NCBI RefSeq assembly: GCF_003367375.1
Contig: NZ_CP031416.1
Span: 1,805,501 to 1,869,500 of the forward strand
Origin: Gallaecimonas mangrovi
Lineage (GTDB): Bacteria > Pseudomonadota > Gammaproteobacteria > Enterobacterales > Gallaecimonadaceae
Direction of reading: 5' to 3'
DNA length: 64,000 nucleotides
Below the pieces are notes generated by a model. It searched no databases, was not told the origin of the DNA, and worked only from the letters and a program-made list of their open reading frames with translations. Each line of letters opens with the position of its first letter. Positions within the stretch are counted from its first letter, which is position 1. Both the position numbers and the translations under genes were made by a program. Shown piece by piece: positions 1 through 8,452 of this stretch.

Positions 1-110
1 TCATGGTCGGTGGCGTTGTAGTTGTTATCGGCGTCCAGGCGTGACTGCAAGGCAGCAACGTCGCCGCTGCGAACATAGGCCTTAAGGGACGTAAAGGGGG
101 TCAAAAGCAT
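1..110 (-). CDS. N-terminal fragment of a gene leaving the left edge, possibly ankyrin-type
   Basis: An ATG at 110 on the minus strand opens a frame that stays open to the window edge, giving 36 residues beginning MLLTPFTSLKAYVRSGDVA. A GGAG ribosome-binding site lies five bases upstream of the ATG. The stretch KAYVRSGDVAALQSRLDA resembles the first helix pair of ankyrin-repeat proteins such as the large one at 2648-5968. Only the N-terminus is visible and there is no signal peptide, so the family is an inference and the function is unknown. Confidence 0.55.
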   Translation of the reverse strand, partial: MLLTPFTSLKAYVRSGDVAALQSRLDADNNYNATDH

Positions 111-790
111 CGATACTCCATTCGCTTTGCAATTGGTTAGCGCGAAAAAATGGTCTTACAGCACAAAGGCGTTAGCCTTTCGCCAGCTTATTCGGTCAAT
201 CAAAATGAATTTAGTCGGCAACACCTGAAAACGTGAAAGGCAGGGCTATTACTTGTCATCCGTTGACACCGAGTGTAGCTATGCGCCAAAGGCGCGCTTT
301 TTAATTAATGCCGCCATGTTAGCGTACTGAATCTGACAATAAACCCAACACCCTTTAGGCAAATAGGGAAATATTGTTAATAGCGGGCAGCGCTTCGCCA
401 GCCGCTATGATGTTGTGGCGATTTTTTATACAAAAAGGTAAAGGTTGGAGCCGGCCTTGTATAAAAATCAAAAGGCATAGATAAGCCCATCACCAAAGCT
501 TATTTTATATTACGGCGGCATTAACCAATAATGGGCGGACACCAAGGACTATCAAAATAAAAAGAAACTTGGTGAGGTTAAACATTGGCTGATAGCCACG
601 GTTTTTAGCCGTTATTTTTTTGTGTGTAACACCCTGTTTAGCGACCGTTTTTAAGCCGTGCTTAAATACATTTTAGTGGCAGGAAATTAAAACCATTTAA
701 AAGGCTTTCGCCAAAATTTAGTGTTGGCTTATTTGCCATTGTCGTCATTGCAAAGCTGTTGCATAAAACCGCCATTAACTGGAGGGTTCT
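111..790. other. Long intergenic region, no gene recognised
   Basis: This 680 bp stretch between the divergent gene start at 110 and the glycosidase start at 791 is richer in A and T than its neighbours and carries no convincing reading frame or RNA gene. It must contain the promoters of both flanking genes, but I could not single out a convincing -35/-10 pair. The only clear signal is the GGAGG ribosome-binding site at its right end, just before 791. Confidence 0.5.
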
Positions 791-2023
791 ATGCGTTTAT
801 TGGTATTACTTTTTGTGTTTTTATTTTCGTGGCCGGCATTTTCAGATGATGCGCTTTCTGAAAAAAGAGGCTTGGGTTCCACTAACACCGAAGCGGCTGA
901 TTTAGCGCTAATGAGCGGTAAAATTGCCTGGTGGTATAACTGGTCTGCCTTGCCCGGTAATTATGTTGGCAGTGATTACAGCCAATATGGTGTTGAATTT
1001 GTGCCCATGGTTTGGGGCACCAGTCTTGACGAAAATGCCCTTCGCAATTATTTGAGTATTCACCCTGAGGTAAAATACATCTTGGGTTTTAATGAACCCA
1101 ATTCAGCCGGTGAAGCTGATTTAACGCCGCAGCAAGCTGCTGATAATTGGTACAAAATTGAAAACATTGCCGACGAATTTAACCTAAAAATTGTCGCCCC
1201 GGCCGTTAATTACAGCGCCGGGGGTGTTGATATTCCCGGTACCGACGATGACGGCAATCCCTTTGCCTACCTGGATGCCTTTTTCGCCGATTGCAGTGAT
1301 TGCCGGGTCGATTACATTGCCGTGCATGCCTATATGTCAGACCCAAGCTATGTCGAACAGTACCTGGCACAGTTTTATAGCCGTTACGGCAAACCAATTT
1401 GGCTAACCGAGTTTAACCTCAGCAAAGGAGACAATACCGAGACCATCGAACAGCAGATGGATTTCTTGGCCGAAATGACCCGCTGGTTAGAAAACCAAAG
1501 TTATATCTTCCGCTATGCCTGGTTTATTGGCCGCACCAGCGGTGGCGCCAGTGCCGCGCCCTATGTGGATATTCTGGGCGATGCCGGGCAGTGGACGGCA
1601 TTAGGCACCCTGTATGGTGGTATTCCCGGGCCCGATTACCGCTTTGATTTGCCAATGACCATTCAGGCAGAACACGCCCATAGCATCAGTGGTTTTCACC
1701 ACCGGGTAACCACCGACACCAATGGCAACCCTGTGGTGCAGCTTTTCTCTGATGCGGTAGGGGCAACCATGCAATTTCATGTGCATTCCGATAGTGAAAA
1801 AGCCTACAACTGGACCTTAAATTACGCCTCTGGCGGCGATGCGCAAATTGCCATTCAGGTGGACGACGACGCCTGGCAAACGGTAACCCTGCCCGACACC
1901 GGCATGCAGTATTTTTGGAGCACCATTACCCAGGCCGTAACCATTCCTGCGGGCGATCATTGGTTTAGAGTCAAGGTTACCAGTGGTACGCCGAATTTTG
2001 ATTGGATGACCTTTAGTGACTGA
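791..2023 (+). CDS. Exported GH128-type glycoside hydrolase with C-terminal carbohydrate-binding domain
   Basis: A 410-residue exported protein. Residues 1-18 form a signal peptide (MRLLVLLFVFLFSWPAFS) ending in a signal-peptidase I-like site. Residues 28-285 match the glycosyl hydrolase catalytic core (Glyco_hydro_cc, GH128): the GFNEPN motif places the presumed acid/base at E102 and WLTEFNL the presumed nucleophile at E207. GH128 enzymes cut beta-1,3-glucans such as laminarin or curdlan. Residues ~290-410 (starting MTIQAEHA, ending FDWMTFSD) look like a CBM6/35-type beta-sandwich that would bind the polysaccharide. The ATG at 791 has a strong GGAGG just upstream. The following DUF2059 gene starts 57 bp downstream and may be cotranscribed. 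The beta-1,3-glucan substrate is inferred from the family. Confidence 0.8.
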   Translation: MRLLVLLFVFLFSWPAFSDDALSEKRGLGSTNTEAADLALMSGKIAWWYNWSALPGNYVGSDYSQYGVEFVPMVWGTSLDENALRNYLSIHPEVKYILGFNEPNSAGEADLTPQQAADNWYKIENIADEFNLKIVAPAVNYSAGGVDIPGTDDDGNPFAYLDAFFADCSDCRVDYIAVHAYMSDPSYVEQYLAQFYSRYGKPIWLTEFNLSKGDNTETIEQQMDFLAEMTRWLENQSYIFRYAWFIGRTSGGASAAPYVDILGDAGQWTALGTLYGGIPGPDYRFDLPMTIQAEHAHSISGFHHRVTTDTNGNPVVQLFSDAVGATMQFHVHSDSEKAYNWTLNYASGGDAQIAIQVDDDAWQTVTLPDTGMQYFWSTITQAVTIPAGDHWFRVKVTSGTPNFDWMTFSD

Positions 2024-2079
2024 TGAGATGGCTCTGTTCTGTGATAACCTCAGCGAAGGTTAAAAAAGGAAGGATACTA

Positions 2080-2601
2080 ATGCGCAACCTTATTGCGATA
2101 TGCCTGATGGTAATGGCTTTTACTGCCCACGCTGACCAAAACAGCAAACAGCAAAAAATTGACCAGCTGGTTAAGCTGATGCACATGGACAAAATGGTCG
2201 ATGCCATGACCGGTTCCATGGAGCAGATGATGGGGAATTTATCCCGTCAATTGGGAGTAAAACCGTCTGAACAACCGATTTTCGATCGTTATCATCATAA
2301 AATGATGGCGCTAATGAAAGAGGAAATGAACTGGCAAAAAATGGAGCCGATGGTGGCTTCCATTTACGATAAGAACTTTACCGAAAAGCAAATTGACGAC
2401 ATGGTGGCCTTTTATAAAACCGATACCGGCCAAACCATTTTGAAAAAAATGCCAGAGGTGATGAAAGAATCTATCGAAGCCTCACAAACCATGGCAAAAG
2501 ATATGCTGCCTAAGCTGCGGAAAATTAGCCTGGAGCTTAAAGACGAGCTAACGAAAGCCCGGCAAAAAGACACCGACCAAGCTGGCGCTAACCAAAAATA
2601 A
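2080..2601 (+). CDS. DUF2059 family exported protein
   Basis: I place the start at ATG 2080 because it follows GGAAGGA at good spacing and opens directly into a signal peptide (MRNLIAICLMVMAFTAHA); the upstream in-frame ATG at 2023 would add 19 residues with no signal character. The mature ~155-residue protein is helical, Met/Lys-rich and contains the DUF2059 signature around FTEKQIDDMVAFYKTDTGQ and LKKMPEVM. The family is periplasmic and of unknown function. It ends just before a strong bidirectional terminator. No link to the glucanase other than adjacency is visible. Confidence 0.8.
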   Translation: MRNLIAICLMVMAFTAHADQNSKQQKIDQLVKLMHMDKMVDAMTGSMEQMMGNLSRQLGVKPSEQPIFDRYHHKMMALMKEEMNWQKMEPMVASIYDKNFTEKQIDDMVAFYKTDTGQTILKKMPEVMKESIEASQTMAKDMLPKLRKISLELKDELTKARQKDTDQAGANQK

Positions 2602-2620
2602 CGCGCCGAAGCCTAAAAAG

Positions 2621-2646
2621 AAAACCCCGGCTTGCCGGGGTTTTTT
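2621..2646. terminator. Bidirectional intrinsic terminator
   Basis: A perfect 10 bp stem (AAAACCCCGG, loop CTTG, CCGGGGTTTT) with T-runs on both strands sits between the convergent DUF2059 and ankyrin genes and can serve both. Confidence 0.9.
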
Positions 2647-2647
2647 G

Positions 2648-5600
2648 TTAGTTAAAGGTTTTTCCTACCCCGGCCAGTGTCATCAACTGCAAACACTGGT
2701 TTAGCTCAAGGTCGGCGGCCATTTGCAGCGGTGTTTCACCATCTTGGTTCACCAGCCGCGGGTCGCTACCGGCGGTGATGAGCAAGCTAACGGTAGCCAA
2801 CAAGCTGTCGGTTTCCGCAATGGGTTCTGAGGAGCTCAGCAGACAATGCAGCGGTGAATAGCCGTGCACATCTTGCAGGTTTACATCTGCCCCCAAATCG
2901 ATGCAAAGCCGCACCAGGGCTTCGTTGCCGGCAAAGGCAGCGTAATGCAGCGGCGTTTGTCGCTTGAGGTTGACCGTGAACGGTAAATCAAAGCGCTCAC
3001 GCAGTTGGATAAAGCGTTGGGTCATTTCCTCTGGCTCAACCTGGGCCCAGGTGCAGTAATGCAACAGGTTGTTGCCTTCGTTGCTTGGGATCTTGGCAAG
3101 CGTTGCGGCTTCGGGCAGCGCCAGCACAAAGTCCAGGACCTCGGTACTTGGCATCATCACCGCCAGCGCCAAGGCCGTGCGGCCCTGGTTGTCAACGCTG
3201 TCAACATTGGCACCCAGGCGCAGCAGGGTTTCCAGCAAATGCAGATGGCCAAAACGTACCGCCGCTAACAACGCGGTAAAGCCGTTGGGTTCGGCGGCAA
3301 CGTTAAGGTCGGCACCGGCTTCTGCCAGCCGTTCAATAATGCGGCCTTTAAGTTCTTGGTCCATGTCTTGGTCTGGCCATTCGCGCTCTACCACATCGGG
3401 GTAGGTGTCGTAGTTGTAATGGCCGGTTACCGCTTTATAGACCGCCGTTTCCTTTTGTTCGTTGCCAAGATTTGGGTCAACCTGCCTTTCTAATAACGCC
3501 ATTATCACGGTTTCGCAGCCGTAGCGGGCGGCGCTCATCATCACCGTTTCCTGGTCGGTATCAAAGACGTTAGGGTCAAGGCCTTCATCGAGCATCATTT
3601 CCATCAGCTCGCGGCGTTTATCTTTATTGGGCCGACAGGTATTGGACGTGATTTTGTGCAGCAGGCCGCTGTGGTCAAAGCCGCCAATAACGTGCGGGTC
3701 ACCGCCTTTTTCCAACAAAAAGCGGGCGCAATTGGCAAGGCCGTGGCCGGCGGCCAGCATCAGGGGCGTGGTGGCAGGGTTGTGCAAATCGGTCTGGTTT
3801 GGGTCCAGCTCGCCGCGGCTATCAAGTTCTTTTAAAAAGGCCAAAACCATGTCGTCTTTATTGCCGGCCTTGCGGCCCAGCAAAAAGTGCACAACGGTTT
3901 CGCCATGCTTGTCTACGCGTTGATGCGGGTCTGCGCCGCGGTCGAGTAGCAGCTTGAACACCTTCAGGTAGTCATTGCTGGTGGCATGTTCCAGCAAGGT
4001 GCGTTCAGTGCGCAGGCTGCCGTCGTTGGGGTAGGCGCGTCTGAGTTCTTTTTTATCGAGAATCGACAAATCAATGCCGGCGTCGATAAACCAGTTTAAT
4101 ACCTCTACCACGTAGTCTTCTTCGCTATAGATAGCGTGATGCTCTAGCACCAGCATCGGGTAGCTAAGGGTTTGGTTGTCAGAGCGCAGGCCGTTGATTT
4201 TCCGGGTAAAGGTTTGGTTGATGTCGTCCAGCTTTAACGCCAATTGGCCGATGGTATTAACGCTAACCCCATTCATGATGGCCCAGCGCAGGGCATGGCC
4301 CGAGGCCTCTTCACTGATATCAAGCTCCGGGTGCGCCTGTAAAAACTCGCTGATGTCGTCACCGAATCTCGCCGAAAAACACCAGTGATTAACCAAATGG
4401 CCAGTTTCGCCTTTGTAATCAAAGCTTTTGTTGATGGGCCAACCAATGTCGATAAGGGCTTCGGCGACCGGTATAAAGCGGACCGGCCGCATATGAACAA
4501 CCCGCTCTATCAGCGACAAGTGGCTGTCAAGCGGCCAAGGGTTATCAAAACTCATCCGGGTTTTCTGCTCCAGCGGCAGTTGTTGGCCCTGAGCTTTATA
4601 AATGGCGCTTAGTCGCCGCAAATTACTGGCAAGGGCGGTGCCACTGAACTGGCGGTGGCCGGGGTCGGGGGTCACTAACCGCGACAGCAAGGTGGCGCCG
4701 TCACTCTCGGTAAAGAACAGGTCGGCGCCCTTATCGGCCAGAATGCTGACCAGCATGTCTTGTTTAAACCACAGCGCAATGTGCAGGGCAGAGCGGCCAT
4801 GGCACTCAATTTTGGCGCCGTTGGCCAGCAGCCAATCCAGGATCATCTGGTTGTGCTCGATATTGTCAAAGCTGGTGGCGAGCAATTGGATGGGGGTTAG
4901 CTGCAAACCGTAATGCTGGGCCTGGGCGTTAATATCGGCGCCGTTTTTTAAAAGCAGCTCAAGGTAAGCCAGTTTTTGTTTTCGCTCAAAACCGTTACCG
5001 GTCACCAAATTATGAAAAGCGATGGTCATGTCGGGCGAGTCGGCATTGAGGCTTTCGAGCTTGTCGGTAAAGGCGCGGCCAGAGAGCAGGAAAATGCTTA
5101 GCGGCAGGGCTAATTGGTGGCGCTCGTTGGCACTGATGAGCCGGGCAACTTGGCCATTGTTAAAGCAGGCATCATCAAGGGCGATGCGGGCCTCTTCGCG
5201 GTCTTTGTCATCTAGGGGGATGCCAAATTCGGCTAGCTTAACAAAGCTTTCATAGCGCTCGCGCTTAAGGGCCATGTCAACCAGCGAATAAAAGTTACTG
5301 GCGGTTTCAAAGCGGATGTCGAGCTTTTGGCCACCGGCGAGCAGTACCTCAACAATATCGCTAAGGCCAGCTTTACGGGGGTCGCTATCGGCAATGCGTG
5401 AATTTTGCATGGCCTGGGATATCGGTAACATGCTGGGGCGGCTGGCCTTGTTAACATCGGCGCCCAGTTCAATCAGCCACTGCGCGCCCACCGGGTGAAT
5501 GTTAATGTCGGGCTCGTTGCTGCCAAGGTAAAACGCCAGCGCGGTTTTGTCGGTGGCGCGCTCGTCTATCAAGTTGATATCAAAGCCTTTGTCAACGTAA

Positions 5601-5968
5601 AACGCCAAATGCTCTTTAAGGAGATCCCCAAGCCTTAACAGGTGATGCAGCAGTGGCAAACCGTTGATGTAGTCGGGGAGGGCAAAGCCGTGGTCGATAA
5701 AGACTTGGGCAAGGGGCAGATCCAGGCGGTTGACCACCCGCACCATAATCGGCTCGCCGTATTCGCTGCCGGTGTCGGGGTTGCAACCAAGGGAAAGCAG
5801 ATAGGCGGCAACGTCGGCGCGGCCATGTTCAATGGCGTAGTAAAGCGGGGCATGGCCGTCGCTGTCGGCTTGGTTGCAATTATCGGCGGTGATGGTGTCT
5901 TTGATTTTGGCCAGTGATTGGCTACGAATAAGGCGCTCGGCGGCCGAGCCTCGATTAAAGAAAAACAT
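2648..5968 (-). CDS. Large ankyrin-repeat protein (1106 residues)
   Basis: A soluble protein without signal peptide or membrane segment, made almost entirely of ankyrin repeats. Clear repeats occur from the N-terminus (DGHAPLYYAIEHGRADVAAYLLSLGCN) through the middle (TPLMLAAGHGLANCARFLLEKGGD) to the C-terminus (TPLHYAAFAGNEALVRLCIDLGADVNLQD and GETPLQMAADLELNQCLQLM). Between them lie degenerate repeats with long helical insertions. Ankyrin repeats bind other proteins, but no catalytic domain is visible, so function is unknown. The start at 5968 has only a weak ribosome-binding site. The fragment at 1-110 may be a related gene. The length and the lack of a partner domain are unusual for a free-living bacterium; a toxin-like, effector-like or cytosolic scaffold role is speculation. 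Confidence 0.85.
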   Translation of the reverse strand: MFFFNRGSAAERLIRSQSLAKIKDTITADNCNQADSDGHAPLYYAIEHGRADVAAYLLSLGCNPDTGSEYGEPIMVRVVNRLDLPLAQVFIDHGFALPDYINGLPLLHHLLRLGDLLKEHLAFYVDKGFDINLIDERATDKTALAFYLGSNEPDINIHPVGAQWLIELGADVNKASRPSMLPISQAMQNSRIADSDPRKAGLSDIVEVLLAGGQKLDIRFETASNFYSLVDMALKRERYESFVKLAEFGIPLDDKDREEARIALDDACFNNGQVARLISANERHQLALPLSIFLLSGRAFTDKLESLNADSPDMTIAFHNLVTGNGFERKQKLAYLELLLKNGADINAQAQHYGLQLTPIQLLATSFDNIEHNQMILDWLLANGAKIECHGRSALHIALWFKQDMLVSILADKGADLFFTESDGATLLSRLVTPDPGHRQFSGTALASNLRRLSAIYKAQGQQLPLEQKTRMSFDNPWPLDSHLSLIERVVHMRPVRFIPVAEALIDIGWPINKSFDYKGETGHLVNHWCFSARFGDDISEFLQAHPELDISEEASGHALRWAIMNGVSVNTIGQLALKLDDINQTFTRKINGLRSDNQTLSYPMLVLEHHAIYSEEDYVVEVLNWFIDAGIDLSILDKKELRRAYPNDGSLRTERTLLEHATSNDYLKVFKLLLDRGADPHQRVDKHGETVVHFLLGRKAGNKDDMVLAFLKELDSRGELDPNQTDLHNPATTPLMLAAGHGLANCARFLLEKGGDPHVIGGFDHSGLLHKITSNTCRPNKDKRRELMEMMLDEGLDPNVFDTDQETVMMSAARYGCETVIMALLERQVDPNLGNEQKETAVYKAVTGHYNYDTYPDVVEREWPDQDMDQELKGRIIERLAEAGADLNVAAEPNGFTALLAAVRFGHLHLLETLLRLGANVDSVDNQGRTALALAVMMPSTEVLDFVLALPEAATLAKIPSNEGNNLLHYCTWAQVEPEEMTQRFIQLRERFDLPFTVNLKRQTPLHYAAFAGNEALVRLCIDLGADVNLQDVHGYSPLHCLLSSSEPIAETDSLLATVSLLITAGSDPRLVNQDGETPLQMAADLELNQCLQLMTLAGVGKTFN

Positions 5969-5993
5969 AAACTCGTTTTAGGCTGTGCAAGAC

Positions 5994-6014
5994 AAAAAAA
6001 GAGCCATAAGGCTC
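5994..6014 (-). terminator. Intrinsic terminator after the GntR/ABC operon
   Basis: Read on the minus strand, GAGCC-TTAT-GGCTC is followed by seven T. It lies about 180 bp downstream of the ABC permease stop and just upstream of the ankyrin gene start, so it should end the ABC operon transcript. Confidence 0.7.
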
Positions 6015-6083
6015 GGCATTACAGCAGTTGATGCTGTTAGACGGTTTTTATTCTCTACATCCATTGTTCACTTGCTAAGGCAG

Positions 6084-6175
6084 GCCAGCATCCTGCTGGC
6101 AAGGAGGCAACATTTTGTTGCCAGGGCCATTAACATGGCGTGACGCACCAATAAAGTCAACGCATCGCGCCATGT
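6084..6175. repeat. Three consecutive perfect inverted repeats
   Basis: Three hairpins follow one another within 92 bp: GCCAGCA/TGCTGGC (6084-6100, 3 bp loop), GGCAACA/TGTTGCC (6106-6122, 3 bp loop) and ACATGGCG/CGCCATGT (6133-6140 with 6168-6175). None is followed by a T-run. They lie in the 3' untranslated region of the ABC operon, between its last stop codon and the terminator at 5994-6014. They could be a REP-like intergenic element or mRNA-stabilising structure. Confidence 0.6.
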
Positions 6176-6194
6176 CTTGGCAGGCCTACGGCGG

Positions 6195-7019
6195 TTAGTC
6201 TTTAATCAGGCGTCGCCGGCGCACTTCAGCGCAAAGGCCCCAAAAGATAGCCGCCATCGCCAAGCCGCTTATCATGCTCCAGGTGGTGGAGAGCAGGGCG
6301 CCTGAGGTTACCCAGTTGGCACCTTGTCCCAGCATCGGTTGGCCAATCAGGCTGCCTAACACCATCAGGATCTCCTTGGTCATTTGTCCAAACAGCAACT
6401 GGCTGACGGGGTGGCCGTTTAACAGCAGACTTTCGCCAATGAAAATGACAATAGGGCCTACCAGCATCCACAGCAGTGGCCGGTTGGTCAGTACCGACAG
6501 CAGCATCATGGCGCCGCTATAAGGGGCCATCAGTATCGACAGCCAAATAAAATGTTCGCCTTGCTGGGCCATGGTGGCCAGTACCTCGGGCCAGGTCATG
6601 TTGCCAAGGTGGGTAAGCAAGATGGCCACCGGCAGTTGTGCTAGCAGCCCGGCAAGGTAGCTGATGACAGGCAGTAGCACTAACGCCGTAGCTGCCTTGG
6701 CGGCAACGGTTTCGATGTCGCTAACCGGCAGTGAACGCCAAAACACAATGGAGCGGTCACGGCGCTCCTCAACAAAGCAATTGCCGCAGTAGGTAATGGC
6801 GGCAAGACCGGCGCAGAGGAAAAAGGGCAGTGCCAAAAAGGGCATTACCGGCAACCTTGGCGCCTGCACATTGCCACTAATATGAATGCTCACGGTGCCG
6901 TTACTGATAAAAAGCGCGCTCAGCAGCCAAATGGCCAAGGTCAGTGCCACCGGCATCCACAGTAAGGTTTTCTGATTTTCCCAATATTCTTTTAAAAGCA
7001 AGGTGCTAAAACGAGACAT
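6195..7019 (-). CDS. ABC-2 type transporter permease
   Basis: A 274-residue integral membrane protein with about six hydrophobic segments after a short cytoplasmic start (MSRFSTLLLKEYWENQKTL), typical of ABC-2 permeases of the YtrC/YtrD or exporter type. Its ATG overlaps the TGA of the ATPase gene by one base (ATGA at 7019), so the two are translationally coupled. With the upstream ATPase and a YtrA-type GntR repressor it forms a three-gene operon. Substrate is unknown; in this family it is often an antimicrobial compound or lipid. Confidence 0.8.
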   Translation of the reverse strand: MSRFSTLLLKEYWENQKTLLWMPVALTLAIWLLSALFISNGTVSIHISGNVQAPRLPVMPFLALPFFLCAGLAAITYCGNCFVEERRDRSIVFWRSLPVSDIETVAAKAATALVLLPVISYLAGLLAQLPVAILLTHLGNMTWPEVLATMAQQGEHFIWLSILMAPYSGAMMLLSVLTNRPLLWMLVGPIVIFIGESLLLNGHPVSQLLFGQMTKEILMVLGSLIGQPMLGQGANWVTSGALLSTTWSMISGLAMAAIFWGLCAEVRRRRLIKD

Positions 7020-7870
7020 CAGGCAGCGCTCCCTACTTTGGCAACAAAGATATCGGCAATAGACGGCGCCACGGCCTGGCCCAGTGCGCTAACCTCAGCG
7101 GCACTTTTTTCAAAGGTCAGTAGATGGCCGGAAATGGTGCTTTTCTCGGCGATGGGGCCCAGGGCGCGGGCGCTTGCCAGTTGTTCAGCCGATACCTGCA
7201 CCTGGCAGTAGTGGTTAGCCAACGCGTCGACGCTGCTGTCGAGCACAAAGCGGCCATTATGCAAAAACAGCACCCGGGTCAGAATATGCTCGATTTCTTC
7301 AACCTGGTGGGTGGTGATGATAATGGTGCGTTGATGGTCAAAGTAATCTTCCAACAAGCGCTGATAAAAGCCGCGGCGGTAGACTAAATCAAGGCCAAGG
7401 GTGGGTTCGTCCAACACCAGAATGTCGGCGTCAATGGCCATCACTAGGGCCAGATGGAGCTGGGTGACCATGCCTTTCGATAGGGCGCTCACCCGGGCTT
7501 TGGCACCAATTTGCGTGCTGGCTAAAATGGCCTGGCAGCGCTTGGCATCAAAGTTCGGGTGCACCCCTTGCATGTAACGAATAAGCTGGTCGCAGCGCAT
7601 CCAGCGGGGCAGGCTGGCAACGTCGGCAATGTAGGCCACCCGTTTAAGCAACTTGGCGCGGTGAGCAATGGGTGACTGGCCCAGTACTTCCAGCTCCCCC
7701 TTGGCACTGTCGAGCCCTAAAATGGCGTTTAAAAGGGTACTTTTCCCGGCGCCGTTAACGCCCACCAGGCCTAAAATTTCGCCGCGTTTAACATCGAGAT
7801 CCAGGTCTTGAAGTACCGGCTTTTGGCCGTAGTTTTTGCTCAAACCCCTGAGCTTAATCAGTGTGTCCAT
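7019..7870 (-). CDS. ABC transporter ATP-binding protein (YtrB-like)
   Basis: A 283-residue ATPase with Walker A GVNGAGKST at 37-45, an ABC signature LSKGM at 130-134 (a variant of LSGGQ), Walker B ILVLDEP at 150-156 and the H-loop in ITTHQ. Residues after ~215 form a poorly conserved C-terminal extension. I chose ATG 7870 because GGAGAAGACG precedes it at ideal spacing; an earlier in-frame ATG at 7882 lacks this. The start lies inside the end of the GntR gene (17 bp overlap) and the stop overlaps the permease start, so all three genes are tightly coupled. Confidence 0.85.
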   Translation of the reverse strand: MDTLIKLRGLSKNYGQKPVLQDLDLDVKRGEILGLVGVNGAGKSTLLNAILGLDSAKGELEVLGQSPIAHRAKLLKRVAYIADVASLPRWMRCDQLIRYMQGVHPNFDAKRCQAILASTQIGAKARVSALSKGMVTQLHLALVMAIDADILVLDEPTLGLDLVYRRGFYQRLLEDYFDHQRTIIITTHQVEEIEHILTRVLFLHNGRFVLDSSVDALANHYCQVQVSAEQLASARALGPIAEKSTISGHLLTFEKSAAEVSALGQAVAPSIADIFVAKVGSAA

Positions 7871-8225
7871 CGTCTTCTCCAAAACCGTCTTTAACCAAGG
7901 CCTCTACCGATAACCCCAGCCGTTTGATGTGCGCCTTAATATGTGGCCATTGCTGGTTTAAAAAAAGGGCACGCTCCTCGGTTAACAGCCGCTGTTTAGC
8001 GCCTTTTTTAACCACGCTGCCCTGGCCGCGGCGTTTTTCTATAACGCCGTTATCGGCCAGCTGCGCCAGTGCCCGCTGTACCGTTAGGGGGTTAATCTGT
8101 TGCTCGCCGGCGATTTGGCGAACGCTAGGCAAGGCCTGGCCCTCCGCTAAAGTGCCATCCAAAATGGCGGCGCTTATCTGTTGGGCAAGTTGCGCATAAA
8201 TGGGGCTGCCTGAATGCCAGGGCAT
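7854..8225 (-). CDS. GntR-family repressor, YtrA type
   Basis: A 123-residue regulator: a winged helix at 5-75 (SPIYAQLAQQISAAILDGTLAEGQALPSVRQ in shape, then NPLTVQRALAQLADNGVIEKRRGQGSVV) plus only ~45 further residues. This is the short C-terminus of the YtrA subfamily, which usually has no large ligand domain. YtrA members typically repress the ABC genes they sit beside. Here the ABC genes follow directly with overlap, and a perfect palindrome lies 20 bp upstream of the start, consistent with autoregulation. The inducer is not visible in the sequence. Confidence 0.85.
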   Translation of the reverse strand: MPWHSGSPIYAQLAQQISAAILDGTLAEGQALPSVRQIAGEQQINPLTVQRALAQLADNGVIEKRRGQGSVVKKGAKQRLLTEERALFLNQQWPHIKAHIKRLGLSVEALVKDGFGEDDGHTD

Positions 8226-8244
8226 AAACCGTCTCTATTGGCTA

Positions 8245-8268
8245 ACTGTGTTGGTGTTTTAACACAGT
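8245..8268. promoter_or_regulatory. Candidate GntR operator
   Basis: A perfect inverted repeat ACTGTGTT-N8-AACACAGT lies 20 bp upstream of the GntR start codon. Its symmetry and position fit a dimeric repressor site controlling the GntR-ABC operon. The assignment is inferred from position, not shown experimentally. Confidence 0.6.
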
Positions 8269-8452
8269 GCCTTTTGGCACACAAAGCGCCAAGCTTGGAT
8301 GCTTTGTATCAAGGTATGTCGCCCGGGTTTTAACGGGCACTGCCACTTGGCGCATTACCGTGCCGTTAAGGTAACTTTTCTAAGATAACACTCGAATAAC
8401 ACGGGCTTTTTTGTCAGTATGATGGCCCCCAACGAAAACATAACAACTCATC

